A stretch of DNA of 64,000 bases from Peribacillus loiseleuriae (GTDB taxonomy: Bacteria; Bacillota; Bacilli; Bacillales; DSM-1321), in contig NZ_LFZW01000001.1 of assembly GCF_001183985.1 (NCBI RefSeq), forward strand, positions 145,261-209,260. The letters run 5' to 3'. Every line of letters starts with the position of its first letter. Position 1 is the first letter of the stretch. The translations under genes were made by a program, and so were the position numbers. The notes under the pieces are model-generated. The model was not told the origin of the DNA and ran no database searches. It saw only the letters and a program-made list of their open reading frames with translations. Below are positions 50,377 to 58,573 of this stretch, in pieces.

Positions 50377-51106
50377 ACTTTTAATTGAGAACCTATCGAA
50401 ATCATTTGGTGAAAGTCAAGTGCTGAATCAGTTATCTCTTCATGTAAAAGAAGCAGAGTTCGTGTCGATATTAGGACCTTCTGGGAGTGGGAAAAGCACT
50501 TTATTCCAACTAATCGGCGGATTGTATTCACCGGATTCTGGAGAAATCAGACTTGATGGTAAACGAATTAACGGCAAAACTGGTTCGATTAGCTATACAC
50601 CTCAAAGCCCATCTCTGTTGCCTTGGCGAACAGTTCTCGGCAATATCTTGCTTGGTGGAGAACTTGTTGGGGAGACAGATGAAGCAGCTGCTTTAGATAT
50701 GATTAATAAAGCGGGTCTGAAAGGATACGAGAACGCTTATCCATATGAACTGTCGGGAGGGATGAAGCAGAGAGTGGCGTTTATTCGCAGTCTGCTAAGT
50801 CCGCAATCGCTGATTTGTTTAGATGAACCTTTTTCAGCGCTCGATGAATTCACGCGTCTTGAAATGCAAAACTGGCTCTTATCTGTTTGGGAAGAGGATA
50901 AACGTGCCATTTTACTCGTAACCCATAATATTGAAGAAGCTCTTTACTTATCTGATCGCATTATTGTGTTATCAGAGAAGCCTACCCAAGTGAAAAAAGA
51001 GTTTATTGTTCCGTTTCCGAGACCGAGACAAGCAGCGCTTTTACTAAGTGAGGAATTTTTACATTGGAAAAAGAAGATTTACAATGAATTGCGGGTGATT
51101 ATGTGA
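50357..51106 (+). CDS. thiZ: ThiZ-type ABC transporter ATPase
   Basis: ATPase of 249 residues with Walker A GPSGSGKST, Q-loop YTPQSPSLLPW, signature LSGGMKQRVAFIRSL, Walker B SLICLDEPFSALDE and switch His in LVTHNIEEA. ATG 50357 lies inside the end of thiX, with GAAAGGAG immediately before it; that spacing is too tight, so GTG 50369 is a realistic alternative start. It overlaps the TatD gene by 4 nt. Member of the TPP-regulated operon. Confidence 0.9.
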   Translation: MEKGVTKLLIENLSKSFGESQVLNQLSLHVKEAEFVSILGPSGSGKSTLFQLIGGLYSPDSGEIRLDGKRINGKTGSISYTPQSPSLLPWRTVLGNILLGGELVGETDEAAALDMINKAGLKGYENAYPYELSGGMKQRVAFIRSLLSPQSLICLDEPFSALDEFTRLEMQNWLLSVWEEDKRAILLVTHNIEEALYLSDRIIVLSEKPTQVKKEFIVPFPRPRQAALLLSEEFLHWKKKIYNELRVIM

Positions 51107-51879
51107 AACATTCTATAATTGACTCTCATATTCATTTTGACCAATATTCAGAGAGTACCCGGTCTACCATTTTAAAAGAATTGCCAGAATATAAGGTGGA
51201 GGCACTTATTTCCGTGTCAACGAATCTAGTCTCTGCTCAAAAAAACCTAGCTTTAGCAGAGGTGGATGAACGAATAAAGCCTGCTTTCGGTTTTCATCCA
51301 GAACAAGAGCTACCAAGTGATTGGGAAGTGAATCAATTATGTTCATTCTTAAATGAACACAAAAATCAAATGGTTGCTATTGGTGAAGTAGGCTTACCCT
51401 ACTATTTGCTGCGCGAACATCCCGAAATAAAGGTTGAGCCGTATCTTGAAATGCTTGAAATTTTTGTAAAACAAGCTTCGGAGCTGAATAAGCCAATTAG
51501 TCTTCATGCTGTATACGACGACGCTCCTGTGGTCTGTGACCTTTTAGAAAAATACTCGGTGACAAAGGCACATTTCCACTGGTTCAAAGGTGATGAAAGA
51601 ACGGTTCAACGTATGATTCAGAATGGGTATTATATTTCAATTACTCCGGACTGCTTGTATGAAACAGAGATTCAGCAATTGATAAAAGCCTATCCGTTAG
51701 CCAATATGATGGTAGAAACGGACGGACCATGGCCATTCGGAGGACCATTCCAAGATACTGTGACTCATCCTAAAATGATTCATGACAGTGTACAACAAAT
51801 AGCAGAAATAAAGAGGGTTCAGGTAGAGAAAGTATACGTGGAGTTGTATAAAAATACGAAAAAATTTTATGGATTGTAA
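51103..51879 (+). CDS. TatD-family metal-dependent hydrolase in the thiamin-salvage operon
   Basis: TIM-barrel hydrolase of 258 residues. Metal ligands of the TatD family are all present: HxH in IIDSHIHFDQY, Glu in AIGEVGLPYYL, His in ISLHAVYDDAP, His in KAHFHWFKG and Asp in VETDGPWPFGG. TatD proteins are usually DNases or deacylases. Here the GTG start overlaps the thiZ stop (GTGA), tying it to pyrimidine import, so it may deformylate or hydrolyse the imported compound, a job done in B. subtilis by the unrelated amidohydrolase YlmB. That assignment is inference. Confidence 0.8.
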   Translation: MKHSIIDSHIHFDQYSESTRSTILKELPEYKVEALISVSTNLVSAQKNLALAEVDERIKPAFGFHPEQELPSDWEVNQLCSFLNEHKNQMVAIGEVGLPYYLLREHPEIKVEPYLEMLEIFVKQASELNKPISLHAVYDDAPVVCDLLEKYSVTKAHFHWFKGDERTVQRMIQNGYYISITPDCLYETEIQQLIKAYPLANMMVETDGPWPFGGPFQDTVTHPKMIHDSVQQIAEIKRVQVEKVYVELYKNTKKFYGL

Positions 51880-51939
51880 ATCATATTTGAATAGCTTACC
51901 AAAGGACGGTGTCCTATCAAAAATATTTCCGTTAATAAT

Positions 51940-51968
51940 TTGCAATCGTTGCCAAATCCTGTTATTAT
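51940..51968 (+). promoter_or_regulatory. Promoter of the cold-shock gene
   Basis: TTGCAA (51940-51945), 17-nt spacer, TATTAT (51963-51968) with an extended TG two bases upstream. It implies a leader of about 115 nt before the coding region, the long 5' UTR usual for csp genes. Confidence 0.65.
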
Positions 51969-52090
51969 TAAGAGGAATTATTTTTGTTCGGTACTGTAGG
52001 AATCTAAAAGTGAGAACTTTTTGACTCGATTGTCACTCAGAGCAAGGATAGTAATATAATGTGTGATGAACGCACTAGGAGGCAACAACA

Positions 52091-52291
52091 ATGGAACAAG
52101 GTAAAGTAAAATGGTTTAACGCAGAAAAAGGTTTTGGATTCATCGAACGCGAAAACGGAGACGATGTATTCGTACATTTCTCAGCTATTCAAAGCGAAGG
52201 TTTCAAATCTCTTGACGAAGGTCAAGAAGTGACTTTTGAAGTTGAACAAGGTCAACGTGGACCACAAGCTTCTAACGTACAAAAAGCTTAA
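52091..52291 (+). CDS. Cold-shock protein of the CspB/CspD type
   Basis: 66-residue RNA chaperone with a five-strand OB fold. RNP1 is KGFGFIE (residues 13-19) and RNP2 is VFVHFS (about 26-31); it begins [20 protein letters not shown]. These bind single-stranded RNA and DNA and resolve secondary structure at low temperature or in stationary phase. ATG has AGGAGG upstream. The long leader and a strong terminator define a monocistronic unit. Confidence 0.96.
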   Translation: MEQGKVKWFNAEKGFGFIERENGDDVFVHFSAIQSEGFKSLDEGQEVTFEVEQGQRGPQASNVQKA

Positions 52292-52301
52292 TTGATACAT
52301 G

Positions 52302-52338
52302 CAAAAGACAGACTCTATATTAGAGTCTGTCTTTTTTA
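52302..52338 (+). terminator. Terminator after the cold-shock gene
   Basis: AAGACAGACTCTA/TAGAGTCTGTCTT stem, TTTT tail and loop TAT. Confidence 0.9.
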
Positions 52339-52374
52339 ACGTTTGAATTAGAGTTCATTTGTTATGTAAACAAA

Positions 52375-52461
52375 ATAATTAAAAAAATCCCACTCAATGA
52401 ACAAGTGGGATAACAGTAGTAACAAGTAAAGTAAATTGCATAAAAGGTTTTTCTAAGTATA
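52375..52461 (-). ncRNA. Candidate small RNA on the minus strand
   Basis: On the minus strand a -10-like TATACT (52456-52461) is followed about 45 nt later by a terminator: ATCCCACT/AGTGGGAT (52387-52394 with 52404-52411) and then TTTTTTTAAT. No minus-strand ORF lies upstream that this terminator could serve, so it probably ends a short RNA of about 70 nt. An AGGTTTTTC/GAAAAACCT inverted repeat (about 52445-52484) spans the promoter. No -35 box is clear. Confidence 0.45.
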
Positions 52462-52484
52462 ACATAGTCATTTTGGAAAAACCT

Positions 52485-52814
52485 AGTTTAACTATTTTTC
52501 AATATAACAAATTGTGACTTACAGCCACAACTAGTGGCAATAAGCAAAAAGGTAACTGGGGATGAGGTTGCACATATTATAAAAAAACCTCTAAGAGCAT
52601 CTGATTCTAACTAAAACTTTGAAAAAGGTTCAGGTTCTCAAATTGCATCACCTTATGAAAGTGGAGCTGTGGAGCTGATTTTGCGAAGCCCCGCCATTTT
52701 TCCATAGAAAAGTATTTGGATTCCACGAATTAAATAGTAATAGTTACGATTTACAAATTTAAAAAGATGGGTTATGATTGAGAAAAATGGGCTTATGAAA
52801 ACTCGAGGTAGCTA
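52485..52814. other. Gene-free stretch with a partial copy of the 169-bp repeat motif
   Basis: No gene is seen. GCGAAGCCCCG at 52684-52694 equals the core of the repeats at 53231-53399 and 56804-56972 and may be a truncated third copy. The ribosome-binding site of the next gene is at 52805. Confidence 0.4.
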
Positions 52815-53171
52815 ATGATGAATGATATTCTAATGGAATTTTTACTGCGAGATATTGTTTCGAATTTATCGGATGAAAAGCGTGAGATTTATCAATATAT
52901 AGTAAATGAAGAAGACCAATTGGCTCAGCAAGCGGATACCGCCGATCATCTTCTGCAGTTGTTTGTGAAGCATGCGCCACATCTGACTGCGGCCAAACAC
53001 TTTCATTTGGAATATGGTGAAATGATTAAGTTTATGCATGACATTGAAGGGGAAATAAATGAGAAGTTGGAAGAAAGATGTGCGAAAGTCAAATGGATTG
53101 ATATGACAGATAAAATTAAACACCCCAACTCCTCAAAAAATCCTGTGTTTACATATTTGTTAATCACTTGA
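52815..53171 (+). CDS. Hypothetical protein, helical
   Basis: I do not recognise this 118-residue protein. It is predicted to be mainly helical and acidic, with a repeated pattern of His and Leu (HLLQLFVKHAPHLTAAKHFH, then LEYGEMIKFMHDIEGE). No signal peptide or membrane span. The first of two adjacent ATG codons (52815, 52818) follows GAGGTA. A terminator closes it at 53185, right before the left inverted repeat. Could be a regulator-like helical bundle; function unknown. Confidence 0.65.
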   Translation: MMNDILMEFLLRDIVSNLSDEKREIYQYIVNEEDQLAQQADTADHLLQLFVKHAPHLTAAKHFHLEYGEMIKFMHDIEGEINEKLEERCAKVKWIDMTDKIKHPNSSKNPVFTYLLIT

Positions 53172-53184
53172 CATTGATTAAGAT

Positions 53185-53230
53185 AAAGGCTATTTCAAGG
53201 GGGTTTTCCTTTTGGGAATAGCCCTTTTTG
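53185..53230 (+). terminator. Terminator after the helical hypothetical gene
   Basis: AAAGGCTATTTC paired with GGGAATAGCCCTTT (one bulge), then TTTG. Confidence 0.75.
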
Positions 53231-53399
53231 CATGAAGGACATGGGGACGGGGCTTCGCGATTTACTAATATAGACCATCTATTTTGCAAATATACGTATT
53301 TTATTAAGAAAGTACTTCAAAATCCGGCTCCGCATCGCCACCATTGTGATAGGTGAGTGTAGCATGCTACAGGATTAATCTTTCATGGTAAATGGTGGC
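53231..53399 (+). repeat. 169-bp repeat, left copy (inverted relative to the right copy)
   Basis: Begins CATGAAGGACATGGGGACGG and ends ATCTTTCATGGTAAATGG; the reverse complement of 56804-56972 matches along the whole length with scattered substitutions. Its own ends are inverted (ATGAAGGA ... TCTTTCAT), a MITE-like property. No ORF. Confidence 0.8.
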
Positions 53400-53574
53400 G
53401 CTTTGTATGGTCCCTATTTTTTTCACAACTATCCTTCATGCTATGTTCTCACCCTAACAAAAATACGAATACCTCGAGACTAAGGTATATCAATCTTCCT
53501 ATGAGTACCATTAGGTAATTTCATTAATTTTTGATACAATGGTAAATAGCGATTTGTTTTTTGGAGGTATATAT

Positions 53575-54627
53575 ATGGGAAAATTAAATAGAAATGCACC
53601 GTGTGAATGTGGTAGCGGGAAAAAGTACAAGAAATGTTGTGGTAGAAAAGTCGACGAAAGCCCAACAGCCGTTCATTATGAAGAAGCATCACTCATGCAG
53701 AAGGCTTTATTGGATTTTACAGAAAAGAATTATAAAGCTGAAATCAATCAACTTTTGCTTGATTATCCACTTCCGGCTACTGTGGGTGAAGAAGTACAAG
53801 AAATTTATCAATTCAATGTGAATATATGGGGTACTTTCACGCAGCCGTTTGTAAATGGTGATACAATCTTTGATACATTTATGAAGCAAGAAGGGTCGAA
53901 TATTGTAAGAGAAAAAACGAGAGAGATCGTAGAGTCATGGAAAGGTACGGCACCGGTATTGTTTTCAATTAAGGAATTAATTAGTGAAACAATTACTCTA
54001 GAAGATATCGTGACTAAACAAACTACGACGCTTCCATTTACGCCATATGCAAACCAAGAATTAGGAATTGGGGAAATCATTCTTGGGTATTTGGTTGATA
54101 TGGGAACAAGAAGTGATTTCTTTGGTCAGTTTATTAGTTTTGAGCCGAGGCATACAGACAACATTTTAAGAACGATAAACGAACAAGTAGAGGCGTACAA
54201 GCATACTGGCGGAAAAGCAGAAGAGTTCATGGTTCGGGAATTCTTGCAAATTTTCCATAGTCTTGCGGCTATTACAGAAGGTATCGAATTACCAAAAACT
54301 GAAACAAATGAGCTAGTATGGTACAATGAGAAAGAAAGAGAAACAGCTGAAATGGTGAAACAAGGAATGCATGAAGAGGGTTATCCGGATGCATTAATAG
54401 AACGTGTTCAAGTGTTATGGAACACCTATTGTATGGAACATTCTCCATCTATTCGAAAACCAGAAGCCTTTGCTGCAGCGCTGGAGTATACAGTGAAACA
54501 GCTTTCTAAAGGGGAGTTCAGTCCTTCTCAGACTAAGCTTGCTAAGAAATATGGGGTAGGCGCTTCCACTTTATCGAATCGTTATAAAGAAATTGAAGCA
54601 GCGGTCGGAGAAAAAATAGAAATATAA
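53575..54627 (+). CDS. SEC-C zinc-motif protein with C-terminal HTH, copy 1
   Basis: 350-residue protein of unknown role. The N-terminal SEC-C zinc motif is PCECGSGKKYKKCCGRK (CxC...CC; residues about 9-25), as at the end of SecA. A long helical middle follows (about 35-270). The C-terminus (about 290-345) has IRKPEAFAAALEYTVKQL and a helix-turn-helix SQTKLAKKYGVGASTLSNRY, reminiscent of a cyclin/TFIIB-like repeat. ATG 53575 is chosen because GGAGG sits at 53561. It is the first of two tandem paralogues between inverted repeats. The combination suggests nucleic-acid or ribosome-related binding, which is inference. Confidence 0.85.
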   Translation: MGKLNRNAPCECGSGKKYKKCCGRKVDESPTAVHYEEASLMQKALLDFTEKNYKAEINQLLLDYPLPATVGEEVQEIYQFNVNIWGTFTQPFVNGDTIFDTFMKQEGSNIVREKTREIVESWKGTAPVLFSIKELISETITLEDIVTKQTTTLPFTPYANQELGIGEIILGYLVDMGTRSDFFGQFISFEPRHTDNILRTINEQVEAYKHTGGKAEEFMVREFLQIFHSLAAITEGIELPKTETNELVWYNEKERETAEMVKQGMHEEGYPDALIERVQVLWNTYCMEHSPSIRKPEAFAAALEYTVKQLSKGEFSPSQTKLAKKYGVGASTLSNRYKEIEAAVGEKIEI

Positions 54628-54631
54628 ACAA

Positions 54632-54664
54632 ATAGGCTACCATATTGGTAGCCTATTTGTTTAA
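54632..54664 (+). terminator. Terminator after SEC-C copy 1
   Basis: AATAGGCTACCA/TGGTAGCCTATT stem with TAT loop, then TGTTTAA. Confidence 0.85.
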
Positions 54665-54944
54665 CAGCATCTAGCGAAAATAGGCCCTTGAGGCTTAAAT
54701 GTTATCCGGGCTCTAAAAGGACGGGCTTTAGGGGGGCTTGAAGAACCTAAGCTTGTCGGACATTTGTACAGGAGCAATTGCTGACTTCAACGTTTGACGC
54801 AGTGTGTGGCGAACATAGTCGGTCTTTCCAGGCTCAAGGAGTTTATGTTTTCAAGGTGCTCCTTTAACTAATAAGGGTATGTTAAAATCCCTAGTTTTTG
54901 TAACTAAGGACCGATGATGGTTTTTATAAAAGGAGGAAAGTTTT

Positions 54945-56045
54945 TTGAGTGAAATATATCAAGATAATCCCTGTCCGTGTGGAAGTGAGAATCGATATAA
55001 AAGTTGTTGCGGAAAGAATGTAATAGAGTTTCCAACGATATCGATTAGTGAAGAAGCAGCAATATTTCAAAATGAGTTATTAAAATATGCTCTTGAAAGA
55101 TATGAGACTGTGATTCTAGATCTTGCTTTTCAGTATCCGTTATTCGACTTTACGGATGTTGAAGAGGACCCAATTCTTGTAGAAACACATGACACCTATA
55201 TGCAATACATGCGCACATGGGCAGTGTTTAACCTGCCGATTGCTAAAGGACAGACGATTTTTGAAGAATTTTATCGAAAGAAATCCTCTAAAATAGTAAG
55301 GAAGAAAATGAAAAATCTGATTCAATCATGGCGTGGATCGACACCAAAACTATATCTGTTAAAGACAATCTATTCGGATAGGGTCGTGATAGAAGACATA
55401 CTTGGTAGGACTGAGTATGAACTGCAGCTTGAGTATGAAAAAGAAATGGTGGAGGAAAACAGTTTACTACTTGGAATGCTGTTGGATATGGGTTCTGGAA
55501 TGGACTTCTTAGGAGACCCCATAAGATTCCCCGCCGCTGGGACGGTAAAGTTAGTGAAAGAATTTCAGGATGAATTGGAAGAGCATCTTGAAGATGGCGG
55601 AGGGTATGACGATTTTTACCAAATTGATTTTCCATACATCCTTGAAAGGCTACTCCTGAGGATGGTGGGGGATATTGAACTGCCAGATATAACGCAATTT
55701 GAATGGAGCTCAGAAAAAGAGCTACAAGTTGCGATTCTGATTCAAGAATATATGAGAAAAGACGATTGCTCCATAGATATGATCATGACCGCTATTGTAA
55801 TTTGGAAGTCGTATTGTGAGAAAGAGTCACCTTCTATACGTAAACCGGAGGTGTACGCCGCATCAATTGACTACTTGGTACAATCAGCTTTACTGGATAT
55901 GTCAGCGCCGTCACAAAAGGAAATCGCTGATAAGTATGAAATTAGTGCAGCTACCGTTTCCAAACTATACAAAGAAATTGGAGATACCCTCTATGAAGAA
56001 TTGGAAGGTCTCGTGATGACCGAAGAAATGGATTATGAATATTAA
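54945..56045 (+). CDS. SEC-C zinc-motif protein with C-terminal HTH, copy 2
   Basis: 366-residue paralogue of the preceding protein. SEC-C motif PCPCGSENRYKSCCGKN (residues 9-25), helical middle, then IRKPEVYAASIDYLVQSALL and the HTH SQKEIADKYEISAATVSKLY near the C-terminus, with an acidic tail. TTG 54945 is used as start because AAGGAGG lies just upstream (54931-54937); the next in-frame ATG is far inside. The two copies are clearly diverged, so this is an old duplication. A terminator of copy 1 lies between them, so each has its own promoter. Function unknown. Confidence 0.85.
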   Translation: MSEIYQDNPCPCGSENRYKSCCGKNVIEFPTISISEEAAIFQNELLKYALERYETVILDLAFQYPLFDFTDVEEDPILVETHDTYMQYMRTWAVFNLPIAKGQTIFEEFYRKKSSKIVRKKMKNLIQSWRGSTPKLYLLKTIYSDRVVIEDILGRTEYELQLEYEKEMVEENSLLLGMLLDMGSGMDFLGDPIRFPAAGTVKLVKEFQDELEEHLEDGGGYDDFYQIDFPYILERLLLRMVGDIELPDITQFEWSSEKELQVAILIQEYMRKDDCSIDMIMTAIVIWKSYCEKESPSIRKPEVYAASIDYLVQSALLDMSAPSQKEIADKYEISAATVSKLYKEIGDTLYEELEGLVMTEEMDYEY

Positions 56046-56445
56046 TGGAAAATAAGGATATCTCTCAAATGGCATGACTACACACTCTATACACCGTCTA
56101 TTGTGTTAATTATAGGTTAAACGCTATATAGCAGATTTTAGTCTGATTCCTTCGTTAGTTGTCTAGATGTTTTGTAAGATACAGCTTCGCGACTATGGAG
56201 AAAATGACGATTGATTGAAAGTAGAAATTAAGAGAAAGTATTAGGGTCCGTAAATCGGTATGATGAGTTCTTTGATTGCATGGGCTGGATTTAGATTCAG
56301 TTGTATAGTGGAATCTTAATTAGTTAAAAGATGATGAATTGTTTTATATCCCTTTTATCAAGAAACTTTTTTGAATTGTGTTCAGTTACTTTGATGATAT
56401 TGTCTAAGTAAAGAAGGAAGCGTGTGACCTGTTATAAAAAACAAA
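56046..56445. other. Gene-free stretch after SEC-C copy 2
   Basis: About 400 nt, AT-rich, no start signal or hairpin recognised. Its right edge is the promoter of the candidate RNA below. Confidence 0.5.
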
Positions 56446-56665
56446 TTGCCAAGCAAGCATTCATATGGTAAAATTTCCATAACTTAAATGAAACGGAGGG
56501 GTTTACGGTGAAGTTTGTCAGACTACGTTCAACACTTTGTGCCGCTAACTGAATAGTGCTCAAAAAGCTCTGTCTGTGTGCAGGGTGAACGGGATAAGTC
56601 TGCCTAATTACCAAAACCCTATAATGAAAACATGAGGGAAGGGCGAATGAACGCTCTCTTTTTTT
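56446..56665 (+). ncRNA. Candidate structured leader or small RNA with a 14-codon mini-ORF
   Basis: TTGCCA (56446-56451), 17-nt spacer and TAAAAT (56469-56474) form a good promoter. Transcription from about 56481 would run to a terminator-like GGGCG/CGCTC hairpin followed by TTTTTTTG (about 56640-56666). Inside, GGAGGGG is followed by GTG (about 56508) and 13 more codons (MKFVRLRSTLCAAN) before TGA. No larger ORF lies downstream before hflX. It is either a small RNA or an attenuator-like leader. No known Rfam family was recognised. Confidence 0.45.
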
Positions 56666-56718
56666 GTCTATACTAAAAAGAGTGCTATATCCTTTGCGTC
56701 ACTTTTTTCGTTTACTCA

Positions 56719-56746
56719 AACACAGGCGACGGGTCTGTGTTTTTTA
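56719..56746 (+). terminator. Terminator-like hairpin
   Basis: AACACAG/CTGTGTT with a 9-nt loop, then TTTTTAGC; second hairpin downstream of the candidate RNA. Confidence 0.65.
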
Positions 56747-56803
56747 GCATATTCAATCTGCGGTGTAGCAAGGATACTTACAAAACAAATATGGCGTTAA
56801 AAA

Positions 56804-56972
56804 GCTACCATTTACCATGAAGGATAAATTATATAGCACGCTACACTCACCTAATCACAATGGTGGCGGTGCGGAGCGGGATTTTGAGGTACTTTCTTAA
56901 CAAAGTAAGTATATATGCAAAGTAGATTGTCTATATAAGTAAGTCGCGAAGCCCCGTCCCATGTCCTTCATA
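56804..56972 (-). repeat. 169-bp repeat, right copy
   Basis: Reverse complement of the left copy at 53231-53399. Shared blocks include GCGAAGCCCCGTCCC, CACAATGGTGGCG and TACCATGAAGGA. It ends 9 nt before the hflX ribosome-binding site, so the hflX leader may contain it. Confidence 0.8.
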
Positions 56973-56996
56973 CAAAACTTAAGGGGGAATATGCTA

Positions 56997-58265
56997 ATGG
57001 AAGAATTACAACAAAAAGCGGTATTAGTTGGAGTGAATATTAATAACCATCGGGACTTTGCTTACTCTATGGAAGAGCTCGCAAATTTAGCGGAAGCATG
57101 CGGTGTAGAGGTCGTTGGCGAGATGACTCAAAATTTACAAAGAGTGAATTCATCTCATTATATTGGTAGTGGTAAGGTAGATGAAGTAAAAACTCTTGTA
57201 GAATATAGTGAGGGTAATCTGGTTATTTTTAATGATGAACTATCTCCATCACAAATTCGTAACTTAGAACGGGATTTGGACTGTAAGGTGATTGATCGTA
57301 CGATATTAATCCTTGATATCTTTGCAGATCGGGCGAAGACGAGAGAAGCGCAGCTACAAGTAGAAGTGGCGGAATTACAATATATGTTGCCACGCTTGAT
57401 CGGTCTTAGAGAATCACTTGGACGTCAAAGTGGTGGTGTTGGAACAAAGAACAGAGGGGTTGGGGAGAAAAAGCTCGAGCTGGACCGCCGAAGAATCGAA
57501 GAGAAGATTAATGTATTGAATAAAGAACTAGAAACGCTCGTTGCTCACAGGAAAACACAGCGAAAGCAGAGAAAGAAGAATGCAATCCCTGTTGTTTCAC
57601 TTGTTGGGTATACAAATGCTGGGAAGTCAACGATCATGAATGCTCTTGTTGAGAAGTTTCATACATCTACGGAGAAGCAGGTTTTTGAAAAGGATATGCT
57701 ATTTGCGACATTAGAGACATCTGTCCGAAACATTCCGCTTCCAGACAATAAAGAATTTCTGTTAACAGATACAGTTGGATTTGTTTCAAAGCTGCCACAT
57801 CATCTTGTAAAAGCATTTCGATCAACGCTTGAAGAAGTGGCAGAAGCTGATTTACTTATTCATGTTGTTGATTTTTCTAATGCGAATTATGAGCAGCTTA
57901 TTGAAATTACACATGAAACACTTAAAGCAATCGGAATTGAAAATATCCCAACCGTTTATGCTTATAATAAGGCGGATTTAACGGAAATGGAGATTCCACA
58001 AGTTCGTGCTGATTCTGTGTATTTGTCAGCAAAACAGAGAATTGGTGTGGATGAATTGATTGAAAAGATTCGTGAAAACATCTTCACAGATTATGTTCGT
58101 TGTGAACTGCTCATCCCATATGATCAAGGTCAGATCATCTCTTATTTTAATGAACATGCGCAAATCCTTGAAACGGAATATGAAGAAGAAGGCACGAAAA
58201 TCAAAGTAGAGTGTAAGCAAAGTGATTGCGAAAAATATCGGACGTTCGTGGTGAATGAATCGTGA
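56997..58265 (+). CDS. hflX: GTPase HflX
   Basis: Ribosome-binding GTPase that splits or rescues 70S ribosomes under stress. The 422 residues contain the N-terminal HflX domain (about 1-180, with LQRVNSSHYIGSGKVDEVKT and GGVGTKNRGVGEKKLELDRR), a coiled-coil, and the GTPase domain (G1 GYTNAGKS, G3 DTVGF, G4 NKAD). ATG 56997 is preferred over 56991 because AAGGGGG ends 9 nt before it; the frame extends upstream into the 169-bp repeat but has no start signal there. Monocistronic. Confidence 0.94.
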   Translation: MEELQQKAVLVGVNINNHRDFAYSMEELANLAEACGVEVVGEMTQNLQRVNSSHYIGSGKVDEVKTLVEYSEGNLVIFNDELSPSQIRNLERDLDCKVIDRTILILDIFADRAKTREAQLQVEVAELQYMLPRLIGLRESLGRQSGGVGTKNRGVGEKKLELDRRRIEEKINVLNKELETLVAHRKTQRKQRKKNAIPVVSLVGYTNAGKSTIMNALVEKFHTSTEKQVFEKDMLFATLETSVRNIPLPDNKEFLLTDTVGFVSKLPHHLVKAFRSTLEEVAEADLLIHVVDFSNANYEQLIEITHETLKAIGIENIPTVYAYNKADLTEMEIPQVRADSVYLSAKQRIGVDELIEKIRENIFTDYVRCELLIPYDQGQIISYFNEHAQILETEYEEEGTKIKVECKQSDCEKYRTFVVNES

Positions 58266-58326
58266 AAGCGAGCGAGTAGGTAAGCAGGATTATTTATTTT
58301 AACCATGTGGAACATGTAAGACTGGA

Positions 58327-58358
58327 GGGATTTCTGTGAATGCGGGAATCCCTTTTTC
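58327..58358 (+). terminator. Terminator after hflX
   Basis: GGGATT/AATCCC stem with long loop, then TTTTTCTTTTTC. Confidence 0.75.
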
Positions 58359-58528
58359 TTTTTCATGCAGGATGAATCATAGAAAAGCGGTAAGTGAGAT
58401 AGGGAGTACGTTTATTGCAAACCAATAGCATCATAATGCCACATCATAGGTTCCATCCGATCCATATTAAAGCGGCGTTGATAGACAAGCCAAAAATCAA
58501 CAGCGTTATATAACACAGTCATTCAATT

Positions 58529-58568
58529 AAATAAAACGGGTTAGCTCCAATGCTAACCCGTTTTATTT
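58529..58568. terminator. Bidirectional terminator between hflX and yhfH
   Basis: AAATAAAACGGGTTAGC/GCTAACCCGTTTTATTT, 17-bp perfect palindrome with a 6-nt loop; ends the minus-strand yhfH gene and any plus-strand read-through. Confidence 0.9.
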
Positions 58569-58573
58569 TGAAT

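Noticed and set aside
53231-56972. Transposase or recombinase inside the inverted-repeat cassette
   Set aside because: Only the two SEC-C genes, a candidate RNA and gene-free sequence are there; no catalytic motif seen.
56961-56996. Longer HflX N-terminus
   Set aside because: The extension lies in the 169-bp repeat and lacks a ribosome-binding site.
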